Assembly (NCBI GenBank): GCA_023678885.1
Contig: CM042987.1
Location: 24,886,927-24,950,926 of the forward strand
Source of the DNA: Pogostemon cablin
Taxonomy: Eukaryota > Streptophyta > Magnoliopsida > Lamiales > Lamiaceae
Direction: 5' to 3'
Length of the DNA: 64,000 nt
Shown: piece after piece, positions 40,041-50,668 of the stretch
Layout: every line of letters starts with the position of its first letter
Numbering within the stretch: position 1 is the first letter of the stretch
Notes under the pieces: generated by a model
Databases searched by the model: none
The model's input: the letters and a program-made list of their open reading frames with translations, nothing else
Told to the model about the DNA's origin: nothing
Made by a program: the position numbers and the translations under genes

Positions 40041-40045
40041 ACTAT
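40041..40045. other. TSD ACTAT, low-coordinate copy (G2 insertion)
   Basis: ACTAT precedes TGATTAGCC and recurs at 45624-45628 before GCTGTCATG. The empty site reads AAAGACTATGCTGTC at 34907-34921, so the duplication is exact. Confidence 0.95.
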
Positions 40046-41088
40046 TGATTAGCCATAGTTTAGTGGTATGACCAACTAAAAATTATCGAACCTCAAGGAG
40101 GACGGCACTAGAGCTCAAGCGATCTCATGTTCATTGTAATTTTATAGAGACGGATATTAATGGAGGAGTGATCAAACAAAAATTAAATCAATCAACACAA
40201 GCAAGATTAAATGATTAAATGAGTGTTTTCCAAACTAAGCAAGGGTGAGATTAACAACAATCAAGGAGTGGTAATTCATATATTCATGCATTCAAACTCA
40301 TGTGGTTTAAGGCTTGACTAAGGGCTAACACTAATGTCACCTAAGCTTCCTCTCGGAATGGGTAGGATATGATCTTATAAAGGTTTCATGGTTAGTTTTC
40401 AATTAAATCATTCCAACTAGGTACTAGATTCAATTAAGAGTCCCTTCACATAATCTATTGACTTCTCAATCTAATAAATGATATGTTCTATCAAAGGGTT
40501 CTAAACTATTAAGGACTTCTCAATCTCCTAATAATCTATAATGCACATGAAGTTTTGATGAAATGATTCACTTAACTATCCTAAATATGCAATTGATTTC
40601 TCAATCTAATCACATGCTTAAAATAATTAAACACACAAAACATCATCAACCTCAAGATATTAAACATCAATGATAGAAAATCAATTACCAAATCCACACA
40701 TGAATTTAAGTACATGAATATCACAAATTATTCAACTCCTATCATGTTGCTAATCTCACAAAGGAGATTAGCCTACAATCATCACAAGATCCATAACACA
40801 GACATTAGAAATCCTACAAATCATTGTAAACTAAAAGGTCTAATACTAAATCAAGATGAAAACTCCCTTGGATTGAATCCAATTGAATCTCCTTCCTTCC
40901 TTGAGTGAAATCCTCCTCTTCTTTGCTTCCTCACTTGATTTGAAGATGAAATGATGGTGGATTGATGAAAGGATGATGATAGATGATGAATGGATGAAGA
41001 AAAGGTGTAAAATGAAGAAAATGGTGTGTGAGGTGTGTGTTGGCAGCTCAATTTCGTGGGGTGGTTTTTTGTATGTTGAATAGAGAGG

Positions 41089-41096
41089 TATTTATA
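41089..41096 (-). promoter_or_regulatory. TATA box of the G2 3' LTR
   Basis: Minus strand TATAAATA within GGGGTATAAATACC, ~415 nt into the LTR in element sense. Conserved in the other two copies. Confidence 0.6.
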
Positions 41097-41237
41097 CCCC
41101 CATGGGCCTTCTAGAAGGAATCTGGATTTTTCAGCAATGTTAACACCTACACGGCTCGTGCGCTGAAGCTCGGCTCGAGTCGTGTTTAGGGTTTCTGGTC
41201 AACGCACGCTTCAAGCAGCACACGGCTCGTGCGCCTC

Positions 41238-41261
41238 ACACGGCCACAGGTGTGGCCGTGT
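41238..41261. promoter_or_regulatory. Perfect 11-bp palindromic element in Gypsy U3
   Basis: Arms ACACGGCCACA and TGTGGCCGTGT with a 2-bp centre, ~140-150 nt upstream of the TATA box in element sense. It is kept in all three LTR copies with the centre GG or TG. Candidate enhancer or protein-binding site; function inferred only from position. Confidence 0.5.
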
Positions 41262-41512
41262 TGTGCTATCTGGCTTCCGCGCACGGCTAACGGCACAGGC
41301 CCGTGCGAGGCCATGTTGTGTTCTTTTTCCTCTCTTTTTCTCCCAACTCCATTTTTGTTCCGTTTTTCACCTGATTCATCATTTATAAGTTCATTCACAC
41401 ACAAATTCCAAGAAACATATAACACCACCAATAATGACTCAAAATACAGATAAAACAAACCAAAAATAAACATAAAAAGACACTAAAATCTAGGTAAAAA
41501 TATCACTCATCA

Positions 41513-41525
41513 CATCCCCAAACTT
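41513..41525 (-). promoter_or_regulatory. PPT of G2
   Basis: Minus strand AAGTTTGGGGATG directly before the element-sense LTR start TGATGAG. Confidence 0.7.
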
Positions 41526-41673
41526 AAAGTGTTGTGCGCCCCCGCACAACAAAAATGATAAACCAAGGAGAGTGATTTTCACCCAGGAAAACACTAAACG
41601 AACATAAGTAACAACACATCAATAATAGTAAGAATCACAATTTATGCTAAGTCATCCTACAACATTAGATTCA
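41526..41673 (-). other. Remnant of the G2 3' UTR with the conserved hairpin
   Basis: About 150 bp match the array unit and the sister copy at 62596-62743. They include GTTGTGCG-CCCC-CGCACAAC (41531-41550). At ~41673 the match to the sister copy stops abruptly (shared ...TTAGATTCA) and protease-coding sequence begins, marking the deletion joint. Confidence 0.85.
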
Positions 41674-43982
41674 ACCGAGGAAGCTAGCCCCTTCACTTTC
41701 ACCTCCACATCTTCAACAATCCCAAGTGGCTCCACAACTTCACCATTTACCACTTCAAGACGGATAGTCGTAGACTTTAGCTCTCCAATTTCAAGGTCTT
41801 TAAACGTGGCATGAGACATCACGTTGACACTTGCCCCCAAGTCACACAATGCATCAAGGGTGCTTTTTCCTTCAAAATCACAAGGAATTATGAACTTCCC
41901 CGGATCACCAACCTTCGTAGGTCCCCCTTTTTGCATCGACTTACTCATTTCGGGTTGCTCCTCTTTCTTTTTCTCTTCATACTTCTTCTTGAGCGACATG
42001 ACATACTCCTCAAATTCCTTCTTCTTCTCCTCCTTTACAAACATTTGTGGATAGGGAATAGGGAATGGAGTGATCGGGATACCCCAATAGTCACGTTTGT
42101 ACTCTTCTTCTTTGACCTTCTCCTCTACTTTCTTTTCCTCTTGCACCCTCTTCCACTTGGGTATCCATTTAGGCCCCTTCTCTTCTTTCTTACATACTTC
42201 TTCCATTTTTTCAACAACCTTGCTTTCCACCAACCCTTCTTCAACCTTTCGTTCCTCTTTCATATCAACCAACAAACATTGAGCCTTTGGATTAACTTCG
42301 GTTGTGGCCGAAAACTTTCCTTTTTGTTGAGCACTCAATGAACTTTCCATTTGTCCAACATTGTACTCCAAAGCTTTGCATCTTCTATCACTATTTTCCT
42401 CAATAGCTTTGAATCTTCTTTCATTAGCTTCATCTCTAGCTTTTTCCGATACTTCTCTAGCTTTGTTTGATGCAATCAATTGTTCAAGTAGCTCATCAGT
42501 TGATGCTCTTCCCTCATTGTTCGGTGCCTTAGCCCCCGGTTGATATCCCGGAGGATACGCAACCGCATTGCTCGGATTAGAGTAGGAAAAGTTACCATGC
42601 CTTTGTTGTTGTTGTGGGTATGAGCTTCCACTACTTTGACCATTGAAACCTCCTTGCCTTGGTGGATAGTTTCCTTGACTTTGGTTGAAACTACCTTGGA
42701 AATTATTTTGGTAATTCCCTTGGTAGTTTCTTCCTTGCATGTATTGCACATCCTCCACACGTGGCATTGTCATAGCCCATTGGTCCCCACTAACACCATT
42801 TGGAGGAAGCACACTTTGATCCATTTGGCCATCAACCATATTAACTCCTTGATTAGTCACTCCTTGTTTTAAACTCATTTGCTTCATTACCTCCGCTACT
42901 ATCATTTCAATGCTTGGCGTTTGTGGCTCAACATTCACACTCTTCACACTCGAGTGTTACCCTTGATCATAGCTCTCAAATCCATAGCATCCACTAACCC
43001 TCTCCGATGGCCATTGGTAGACATTTGTAGCAATTTCATCAAAAATCCTTATAGCCCTTTCCGGAGTCACTCCAAGTACGGATCCACCTGCAGAAGCATC
43101 AACAAGCACTCTTTGACCATTTACCAAACCTTGGTAGAAAAACCCCACTTATTGATTTTCCGGAAATCCATGTTGAGGACACTTGCGTAGCATTTCTTTA
43201 AATCTTTCCCACGCTTCGTAAATGCTTTCTTGAGGCAATTGCTTGAATTGAGTAATCAAATTTTTCATTTGAAGCATTTTAGAAGGTGGGAAATATTTGT
43301 TCAAGAACATTTGTGCTAGCTCGTCCCATGTGTTGCACGTACCGGGAGTAAGAGTGGAGAGCCATGTGCGAGCACGATCTCTCAAAGAAAACGGAAATAA
43401 CCTCATTTTGATGCAATCCTCGCTCACCCCATTCATCTTCACGGTGTTAGCAATCTCAATGAATTGAGCTAGATGAGCATTAGGATCTTCATTCAGAGTT
43501 CCACTAAATTGTTGCTCTCTCACCAATGAAATCAAGCCCATTTTAAATTCAAAGTTGTTGGCATGAATTGGTGGTCCCATCATTTGTGGCATTGTCCTCG
43601 GCATGAAGAAATCCCGGATCACCCTTTGATCATTGTGAATTCCATGTTGCACCAGAGGTGGTGGTACAAATGCTTGTTGTGGAGGAGCATACGCTTGTTG
43701 AAAGCCTTGTTGAATCATAGCTTGTTGCACCATTTGTTGAATCAAAGCTTGATTATTAAGCTCTCCAAATTGTTGATAAGCTTGTTGAGGAAGATTGGCA
43801 TTGGCTTGAACTTGCATATTTTGCATTCTGCCTCCATCATTCCTAACATTTCCACGTTCATCTTGATTGTTTTCCATTAGATCACTCTTTTTGGTATTGT
43901 TCTCCTTTCTTCTTCTTCGAAAAGTGTGTTCAATTTCAAAATCAATAGGTTCAACTTGTTCCCCTTTTGACCTTGTTTGCAT
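41652..43982 (-). pseudogene. Gypsy gag-protease (Athila/Tat type), two in-frame stops, pol deleted
   Basis: One frame of ~777 codons runs from an ATG at 43982 to 41652. It is broken only by TAA at 43151-43149 (after codon 277) and TAA at 42959-42957. N-terminus basic (RRRRKENN), then a Q/P-rich segment, then the retrotransposon gag domain (about residues 150-340): IKMRLFPFSLRDRARTWLS, FLNKYFPPSKM, and after the first stop VDASAGGSVL and IATNVYQWPSER. A Q/N/G-rich linker and a long E/K coiled-coil-like stretch follow. The retropepsin signature CDLGASVNVM with the downstream EPLGIVEDV block closes the frame. No CCHC zinc knuckle is visible. The last few codons come from the 3' UTR across the deletion joint. 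Gag would form the particle and protease would cleave it. A trans-acting pol would be needed. Confidence 0.88.
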
Positions 43983-44108
43983 ACACCTTCAAAATAAAAG
44001 AAGTTAGAACAAGATTTTCAAAGCAAAGACAAATAATTAATAAAAGAAAAATATCTCTATTAAGATTACTCAAAACGATCCTTCGTTAAGCTACTAGCAA
44101 CCGTTACC
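43983..44108 (-). other. G2 leader between PBS and gag
   Basis: A short ~126-bp A/T-rich leader with no reading frame. It is much shorter than the Copia leaders. Confidence 0.6.
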
Positions 44109-44126
44109 TCCCCGGCAATGGCGCCA
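44109..44126 (-). promoter_or_regulatory. G2 primer-binding site, tRNA-Asp type
   Basis: The + strand TCCCCGGCAATGGCGCCA equals the 3' end of plant tRNA-Asp (from general knowledge) except for one base (T for C). It lies 2 bp from the LTR start TGATTAGC. tRNA-Asp priming is typical of Athila-type elements. It is not a tRNA gene; only the 18-nt complement is present. Confidence 0.85.
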
Positions 44127-45170
44127 TTTGATTAGCTATAGTTGTGGTATGACCAACTAAAAATTATCGAACCTCAAGAAGGACGGCACTAGAGCTCAAG
44201 CGATCTCATGTTAATTGTAATTTTATAGAGACGGATATCAATGGAGGAGTGATCAAACAAAAATTAAATCAATCAATGCAAGCAAGATTAAATGATTAAA
44301 TGAGTGTTTTCCAAATTAAGCAAGGGTGAGATTAACAACAATCAAGGAGTGGTAATTCATATATTCATGCATTCAAACTCATGTGGTTTAAGGCTTGACT
44401 AAGGGCTAACACTAATGTCACCTAAGCTTCCTCTCGGAATGGGTAGGATATGATCTTATAAAGGTTCCATGGTTAGTTCTCAATTAAATCATTCCAACTA
44501 GGTACTAGATTCAATTAAGAGTCCCTTCACATAATCTATTGACTTCTCAATCTAATAAATGATATGTTCTATCAAAGGGTTCTAAACTATTAAGGACTTC
44601 TCAATCTCCTAATAATCTATAATGCACATGAAGTGTTTGATGAAATGATTCACTTAACTATCCTAAATATGCAATTGATTTCTCAATCTAATCACATGCT
44701 TAATATAATTAAACACACAAAACATCATCAACCTCAAGATATTAAACATCAATGATAGAAAATCAATTACCAAATCCACACATGAATTTAAGTACATGAA
44801 TATCACAAATTATTCAACTCCTATCATGTTGCTAATCTCACAAAGGAGATTAGCCTACAATCATCACAAGATCCATAACATAGACATTAGAAATCCTACA
44901 AATCATTGTAAACTAAAAGGTCTAACACTAAATCAAGATGAAAACTCCCTTGGATTGAATCCAATTGAATCTCCTTCCTTCCTTGAGTGAAATCCTCCTC
45001 TTCTTTGCTTACTCACTTGATTTGAAGATGAAATGATGGTGGATTGATGAAAGGATGATGATAGATGATGAATGGATGAAGAAAAGGTGTAAAATGAAGA
45101 AAATGGTGTGTGAGGTGTGTGTTGGCAGCTCAATTTCGTGGGGTGGTTTTTTGTATGTTGAATAGAGAGG

Positions 45171-45178
45171 TATTTATA
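45171..45178 (-). promoter_or_regulatory. TATA box of the G2 5' LTR
   Basis: Minus strand TATAAATA. This is the copy positioned to drive the gag-protease transcript. Confidence 0.6.
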
Positions 45179-45319
45179 CCCCCATGGGCCTTCTAGAAGG
45201 AATCTGGATTTTTCAGCAATGTTAACACCTACACGGCTCGTGCGCTGAATCTCGGCTCGAGTCGTGTTTAGGGTTTCTGGTCAACGCACGCTTCAAGCAG
45301 CGCACGGCTCGTGCGCCGC

Positions 45320-45343
45320 ACACGGCCACATGTGTGGCCGTGT
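45320..45343. promoter_or_regulatory. Palindromic U3 element (5' LTR copy)
   Basis: Same ACACGGCCACA / TGTGGCCGTGT arms as the 3' LTR, centre TG. Confidence 0.5.
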
Positions 45344-45401
45344 TGTGCTATCTGGCTTCCGCGCACGGCTAATGGCACAGGCCCGTGCGAGGAACTCGAC
45401 C

Positions 45402-45437
45402 CGTGTATGCGACACGGCCCATGTACGCGACACGGCC
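45402..45437. repeat. Two 18-bp direct repeats in the G2 5' LTR
   Basis: CGTGTATGCGACACGGCC followed by CATGTACGCGACACGGCC. They lie within the ~47 bp absent from both other LTR copies, so they arose as a local duplication or were lost from the other lineage. Confidence 0.8.
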
Positions 45438-45623
45438 GGCCGTGTTGTGTTGTTTTTCCTCTCTTTTTCTCCCGACTCCATTTTTGTTCCGTTTTTCACC
45501 TGATTCATCATTTATAAGTTCATTCACAAATAAATTCCAAGAAACACATAACACCACCAATAATGACTCAAAATACGGATAAAACAAACCAAAAATAAAA
45601 ATAAAAAAATACTAAAATCATCA

Positions 45624-45628
45624 ACTAT
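45624..45628. other. TSD ACTAT, high-coordinate copy (G2)
   Basis: Follows ...AATCATCA and precedes GCTGTCATG, where the C2 internal sequence resumes. Confidence 0.95.
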
Positions 45629-45759
45629 GCTGTCATGTCTTCTGCCATACATCTTATTTCCACTCCCACTACATGACCATCAAAAGCTCTCGCCTTAAGG
45701 TCCTTGTAAATGGATTTACTAGGTTATCATCCGATGCAATCTAGGTGACAACAACCTTC

Positions 45760-46144
45760 CCCTCATCATACGATTTCTCGTAACAGGTGGTACTCGCGCT
45801 CCATGTGCTTAATTTCCTTATGGACTTGTGATTCCTTTAAATTTGCAACTGCACCAATATCATCAATATAAATTGTGAGAACCTTGGGCCAACTTAGAAT
45901 CACACCAAAGTCCATCATGAAGTTTCTAGAGTCATACAGATACTTTGGCTGCCTCATGGGTCCAATTTATCATCTTTCCATGATGAAATCCGGAGTCTGA
46001 AATATATTTCTATATAACACTCCTCCATATTATGACTCTACTTCCTAAAATTAAACGCATAACCTTTGAGGTGGATTTACTGTCGCCCCTATCTGATTTG
46101 AAAAATCTGAATCTATGTAACTCATAAGAATCAGTGAATCTGTT
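45760..46144 (-). pseudogene. Copia RNase H relic (C2)
   Basis: Open stretch 45957-45766 with IDDIGAVANLKE and ending YHLLREIV. The upstream DS and KSTS blocks are frame-shifted as in C1. It differs from the C1 copy at a few residues (e.g. HKEIKHMEREYHL). Confidence 0.8.
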
Positions 46145-47070
46145 CGGTAAGCCCACATATAGTTTCTAGTCCTATTCAGGTACATAAGTATATGTCTTAC
46201 CACAGTTCATCATTCTTGTTCTGGGTTATGTTGATACCCACTGTTCATGCCATCGGCAAAACAGATATCCAATCTTATGCATAGCATTCCTTAGATTAAG
46301 CTTCCTCATTTGCCGAAGCATAAGGAACCGCTTTCATCTTCTTTATCTACTTTTGTGTAACAAGACACATTCACATAGATAAATTCACATGCTAAGCGAG
46401 TAAGGATCGTATCATTATATGAAACTTGAGATAAGCATAACATCCTTTCTTGTGATCCGTATTACCATGATCAAAAGGATATTTTTGCTCTTCTTAAGTT
46501 CTTCATCTCATACCACTTTATCAACCATACCCATACGCCCGACAATACTCTTTCATTATCTCCAATGAGCAAGATACTCTTTACGTATAGTACAAGAAAT
46601 ACCACCACGTTTCCATCACTCTTTTCAATACACAAGACCCATCCGATCATTGATTAGATCCATGTCACTGGATTACCTCATCAAAATGGATGTTTCATGA
46701 ACTTGAAGCTTGCTTTGGTCCATGAATGGACACTTTTAAGCTTACTATCACAATGCTCTTAGCTCTTTGCAATGAATCACTCTGGTTGCTTCACATAGAT
46801 GTTTCCCTTAAGACTTCCAATCAGGAAAGCTGTCTTGACATCTATTTGCTATCCCTCATATTTCATATGAGTAGCAACAAATAAAAGAGTTCGGATCAAC
46901 TTAGGCATAGCTACCGGCGAATATGTTTTCTCATAATCGAACCCTTTTTTTCTGAGTATACCTTTTCGCAACAAGCTTGCTTCCAAGGTTTTCACCTTAT
47001 TCTATGATCCTCTTTTATTTTTGCATGCCCGCTTCCAATGGCTTTTACTCCATTTAGCGGTTCAACAAGC
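46145..47070 (-). pseudogene. Copia reverse transcriptase relic (C2)
   Basis: Collinear with the C1 relic and with the same conserved blocks in broken frames. The catalytic region lies near 46600 (GTATAGTACAAGAAATACCAC on the + strand spans the LVLYV block). There it reads YV followed by non-DD residues. Non-functional. Confidence 0.7.
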
Positions 47071-47374
47071 ATCCAGACCTAATTTAAAATCCATCGATTC
47101 TATTTTAATATTCATTGCACTTTGCTAGGATTTGACATTTCTAACTTGTAGTGCTTCGTCGTATCTGTGGGTCTATTTCATATTTGCTAGGGACCAAGTC
47201 TCACGACTCTCCCAAAACATGTATCAAACAGGTTGTCGAACATCCCTCTTACTACAACAAGGCATTACATGCAATTGTGTATCAGACGTGACATGCGTTG
47301 CAGTTTACCTTGTGGTATATCCTCTTATACCCTTGGTACTTATACTTTGTGTTTTCTTCTCACATCCTTTAGGA

Positions 47375-48145
47375 CAACTTATAAATGGGTATGTGATTTA
47401 TTACATAGCCCCTTTCCAAAAATCTAGTGTTTGTGTTAACAATCACCCTTCGATCTTTTAGACTAAATAAATCACCTTCATTTTTATAGCATATCCCACA
47501 AACAGACAAACATTCAAATGAATTACTGTTTCTAGGGCTTATCCATAAAATGAATTAAGTAATTCCATATAATTCATCATCTATCTAATCATTACCATAA
47601 GAGTCTTATTCCTTCTATCCACCACACCATTCAGCTGGAGCATGCCCGGTGTAGACCACTTGAGATTTAATATAACCCTCTGATTAATAGCTCCTAATTA
47701 TCCTAAGAGGTACTCGTAATGACGATTAAATCGTCATTACTTGATATATTTTCCATGATGCTTTACTGTACCAAATTCCAAGAGGTACTCGTAATGACGA
47801 ATAAATCAAAGAACTTAGACATGCAGTGCATCAAATAAATATATCGGTATCTAGAATAATCTTCGATTATTCATTACCACCTCTCGCCTGGATAATATTA
47901 GGTCCGCTTGAATCAGAATGAACCAATTCCAACATATATATCTTTGGCTCTACACCCCTTTACCTTGAAAAGGTAATTAATCATTTTTACTTCCAAGTAA
48001 GACTCGCAAGCCCGATAGTTTCCACTTCAGAAAAACCTTACGGTCCATCTGCTATCAACTTTTGAATCCTACTCAAGTAAAATGATGTAGTCTTAGACGC
48101 CAAATGCATGTTTAGTTCATCTCCGAAGGTTACTTTCTCTTACTA
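47375..48145 (-). pseudogene. Copia integrase relic (C2), with a repaired break
   Basis: Retains the C-terminal blocks, frame-shifted near 47475, and the N-terminal core blocks (~47810-48000). Between them, 47705-47800 carries a filler sequence not in C1 or C3 (see the separate entry). More decayed than the C1/C3 copies. Confidence 0.75.
47705..47800. repeat. Templated filler: 21-bp direct repeat plus 11-bp inverted repeat
   Basis: AAGAGGTACTCGTAATGACGA occurs at 47705-47725 and 47780-47800. GTAATGACGAT-TAA-ATCGTCATTAC (47716-47740) is a perfect inverted repeat. In the homologous places in C1 and C3 the sequence is different and lacks both, so this looks like break repair that copied nearby sequence forwards and backwards. 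Confidence 0.8.
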
Positions 48146-48930
48146 AGAAGAAGCATTATTAATTACTATTTGTTGCATCTGTGGAATATACATGATTTAA
48201 GAGTATACAAATTGTCCATCAACGTACCATAATAGATTACAACTCTATCCTTCATTATAATGACCATGTCATTTAAATGAAATGGAGTATCCATCTATTA
48301 ATGCATAGAAACCGAAATCAAATTCTTTCTATGAAAATGTACGTAAAGATAATTTCACAAAATCAAACGTCTACTCATATCATTAGATAAATAAACAACT
48401 CCCACTGCAATAGCCACCACTCTTATAGTTTTACCAATGTTTATAATAATCTTATCCTCACTTAGTAATAAACATTCAGTGATTCCAGTATCTACACACT
48501 TCGTGTCAGTAGATGCCATCACTAATCATGTTTAAACAACTAGCAAGTAAGATTCTATCCTTGTTCACTCCTTTTATGAAATTGGATTTCTTTTACCACA
48601 TGTTTTGTCAGAAGTTTCCATATACAACCTCTTGTAATTAAGGAGAAACTTACTCAAAACATCTAAGCAATTATGAAGAATAAAATTGACTTAGGTTTTC
48701 CCTTCAACTTCTATTCCATGTAGTTCCAATTCATTCATCAAATTTAATTATGACCTACCGTCTTTTAAATTACTCAAGTATCCGAAGAGTTACATGAGAC
48801 CATCATATTTCTATGAACCTCTCATCTCTTCACTAGAGACTTTAATAGGCATCATGAGACGTCCATTGTGAGAACAAACGTATTTTCTTAAGCAGTAAAA
48901 TTCAAAACCAAGATTCTTTTCTAATCATCT
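48146..48930 (-). pseudogene. Copia protease and gag relics (C2)
   Basis: Collinear with 37463-38230 and similar at nearly every block, with additional small indels (e.g. a shortened stretch at 48615). No open frame of useful length. Confidence 0.55.
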
Positions 48931-50059
48931 AATTTGGACAAGTAAATATAATTTCTTTTAGTCAACCATAAGTGAAATAAAACTATTTGAAATTTAGAGA
49001 ATCACAAATAAATACACCGATCAAATCTTCGAATTTATCCATCTATATTGATTCCCTCAAAACAATATAAAATATAAATTCACCGACATCTCAAGCACCG
49101 TGAGTTTGCAAGCCACGATAGTGTGGACGTTTACAAACTCGAACATTTACAAGAGAAGGTTTTACCCATTAATTTCATTTGTCAACCTAACTTTATGACA
49201 AAATAATTAATAGTCGGTTCCTCTTTAGCTATGCAAATAATAGCAGTGACTCCGTTGGGGAGGATACTAATTATTTACACCTAAGTGTACACCATTATTT
49301 GATCCCAAGTCCGCTGCCCAAGCTTATATGCCTTACTGTTGGAGAAGTACACACGCGCTCAGATAACTTCCTATAACCATCAATTATATGAGTTTGTAGC
49401 AGTGAACCGCATATAAACTCATCCGTTAGGGAGGAAGGCACTATAGCCAACGCGCAAGTCCATATGCATCACATTACAAACAATAATTATTTAAAGAAGT
49501 CTGTACTAGTGATCCGTGAATAAACTCATCCGTTAGGGAGGAAGGCTCTATTGCCAACGCGCAACTTTACCCACATCACTTACAAACCAATAATGGAGGC
49601 CACGGGAATTAATTACCAATCCCCTCTCCCACTTAGTTATTTAAGACCGAGGATTTTTACATGCATATAATATTCAGAATAATATACGCAACCTAGCATG
49701 CTCATACTTCCAAATATATAACAATAATTGAACAATAAAACAATTATAGCAGTTATATATAAGGAAATGAATTGCCAAAAATAAGTTGACTTGATCAACA
49801 CTCCAACATACATGCATATAATATACCAAATATAATACGCAATCTAGCATGCTTCTATTTAAGGCAATAAATCATAGATAATCATGCATACATATATAAC
49901 AATAATCAATTAATAAATCAATTATAATAGTTATATAACAGCGAATTCGATTGTTCGCCACCAATCACGAATGCGGACAACTGCGACGGGGATCGACCTC
50001 CCCGCAGCCTGCTCCACCACTCCGGCACCCTGCCCGATCATATTGTGAAGACTCACACG
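48931..50059 (-). other. C2 leader, distal part, with a repeated ~107-bp motif
   Basis: Non-coding. The block ATAAACTCATCCGTTAGGGA followed by GGAAGGC occurs at 49413-49439 and 49520-49546 (107 bp apart). Each copy is followed by GCCAACGCGCAA. A third, weaker version (ACTCCGTTGGGGAGGA) lies near 49245. Copies also occur in the C1 leader (52728-52880). Possible packaging or structural element; function unknown. Confidence 0.65.
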
Positions 50060-50668
50060 GAATCTGATGCAGACCAGTCGCACTTGATGCAAACTCGCTC
50101 AAACCTAGTGCAGAGTCGATCGAACCTGATGCAGATCAATCGAACCTGATGTGAATCCGCTCGAACCTAGTGCAGCATTGATCGAACTTGATGCAGACCA
50201 ATCGAACCTAATGCAAATCTACTCGAACCTGGTGCAGCATCGATCGAACCTGATGCAGACCAATCGAACCTGATGCAAATCCGCTCGAACCTGGTGCAGC
50301 ATCGATCGAACCTGATGTAGACCAATCGAACCTGATGTGAATCCGCTCGAACCTGGTGCAGTATTGATCAAACCTGATGCAGACCAATCGAACCTGATGC
50401 AAATCCGTTCGAACCTGGTGCAGCATCGATCGAACCTGATGCAGACCAATCGAACCTGATGCAAATCCGCTCGAACCTGGTGCAGCATCGATCGAACCTG
50501 ATGCAAATCTGCTCGAACCTGGTGTAGCATCGATCGAACCTGATGCAGACCGCTCGAACCTGGTACAGCATCGATCGAACCTGATGTTGACCAATCGAAC
50601 CTGATGCAAATCCATTCGAACCTGGTGTAGCATCAATCGAACCTGATGCAAATCCGCTCAAACTGTCG
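50060..50668. repeat. Minisatellite of 20/21-bp units in a 62-bp higher-order repeat (C2 leader)
   Basis: About 29-30 units of CGAACCTGATGCAGACCAAT and close variants. They group into triplets of three distinguishable units (21+20+21 = 62 bp: a GGTGCAGCATCGAT type, a GATGCAGACCAAT type, a GATGCAAATCCGCT type). Outer units are more diverged than the middle. It lies between PBS and gag in element sense. Confidence 0.92.

Larger units (their letters stand above)
40046..41512 (-). mobile_element. G2 3' LTR (1467 bp)
   Basis: TGATTAGCC... to ...CACTCATCA. Its last ~125 bp (+ orientation) are the part found in every array unit. The region 40935-41030 is rich in GATGA-like triplets. The region 41150-41310 is much more GC-rich than the rest, with repeated CACGGCTCGTGCG. 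Confidence 0.93.
36240..41673. repeat. Segmental duplication, left copy (~5.4 kb)
   Basis: Almost identical to 57292-62743 at a constant offset of 21,052-21,070 bp (roughly two dozen differences by eye plus one 16-bp indel). It spans the end of the RT relic, integrase, protease, gag, the CGGAT junction, the C2 3' LTR, the ACTAT junction and the Gypsy 3' LTR. Collinear sequence to the left (33863-36240 vs 54917-57292) is several percent diverged. Confidence 0.85.
40046..45623 (-). mobile_element. Ty3/Gypsy element G2 (Athila/Tat type), gag-protease only
   Basis: Bounded by TG...CA LTRs (40046-41512 and 44129-45623) and a 5-bp TSD ACTAT. PBS for tRNA-Asp at 44109-44126, gag-protease frame 43982-41652, then a direct jump at ~41673 into ~150 bp of 3' UTR, PPT and 3' LTR. 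Reverse transcriptase, RNase H, integrase and most of the 3' UTR are absent. The intact 3' UTR is seen in the sister copy after 62743. The LTRs differ by roughly 1.5-2% substitutions plus two indels, so the insertion is not very recent. Non-autonomous, comparable in plan to internally deleted gag-only plant elements (TR-GAG). Confidence 0.93.
44129..45623 (-). mobile_element. G2 5' LTR (1495 bp)
   Basis: TGATTAGCT... to ...AAATCATCA. Compared with the 3' LTR it has ~47 extra bp in the GC-rich part and lacks ~18 bp close to its terminus (TAGGTAAAAATATCACTC-like), as well as scattered substitutions. Confidence 0.92.

Noticed and set aside
41182..41473. Overlapping frames on both strands in the GC-rich part of the Gypsy LTR (also at 45264 and 62252)
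   Set aside because: LTR U3 sequence; the frames follow base composition and differ between LTR copies.
41811..42341. 176-codon plus-strand frame
   Set aside because: Antisense shadow of the gag-protease frame over its Glu/Lys-rich linker.
44109..44126. tRNA-Asp gene fragment
   Set aside because: Only the 18-nt 3' end is matched, on the strand and at the distance from the LTR expected of a primer-binding site.
50060..50668. CRISPR-like array
   Set aside because: Short units are directly contiguous and vary gradually; there are no unique spacers and the context is a plant retrotransposon leader.
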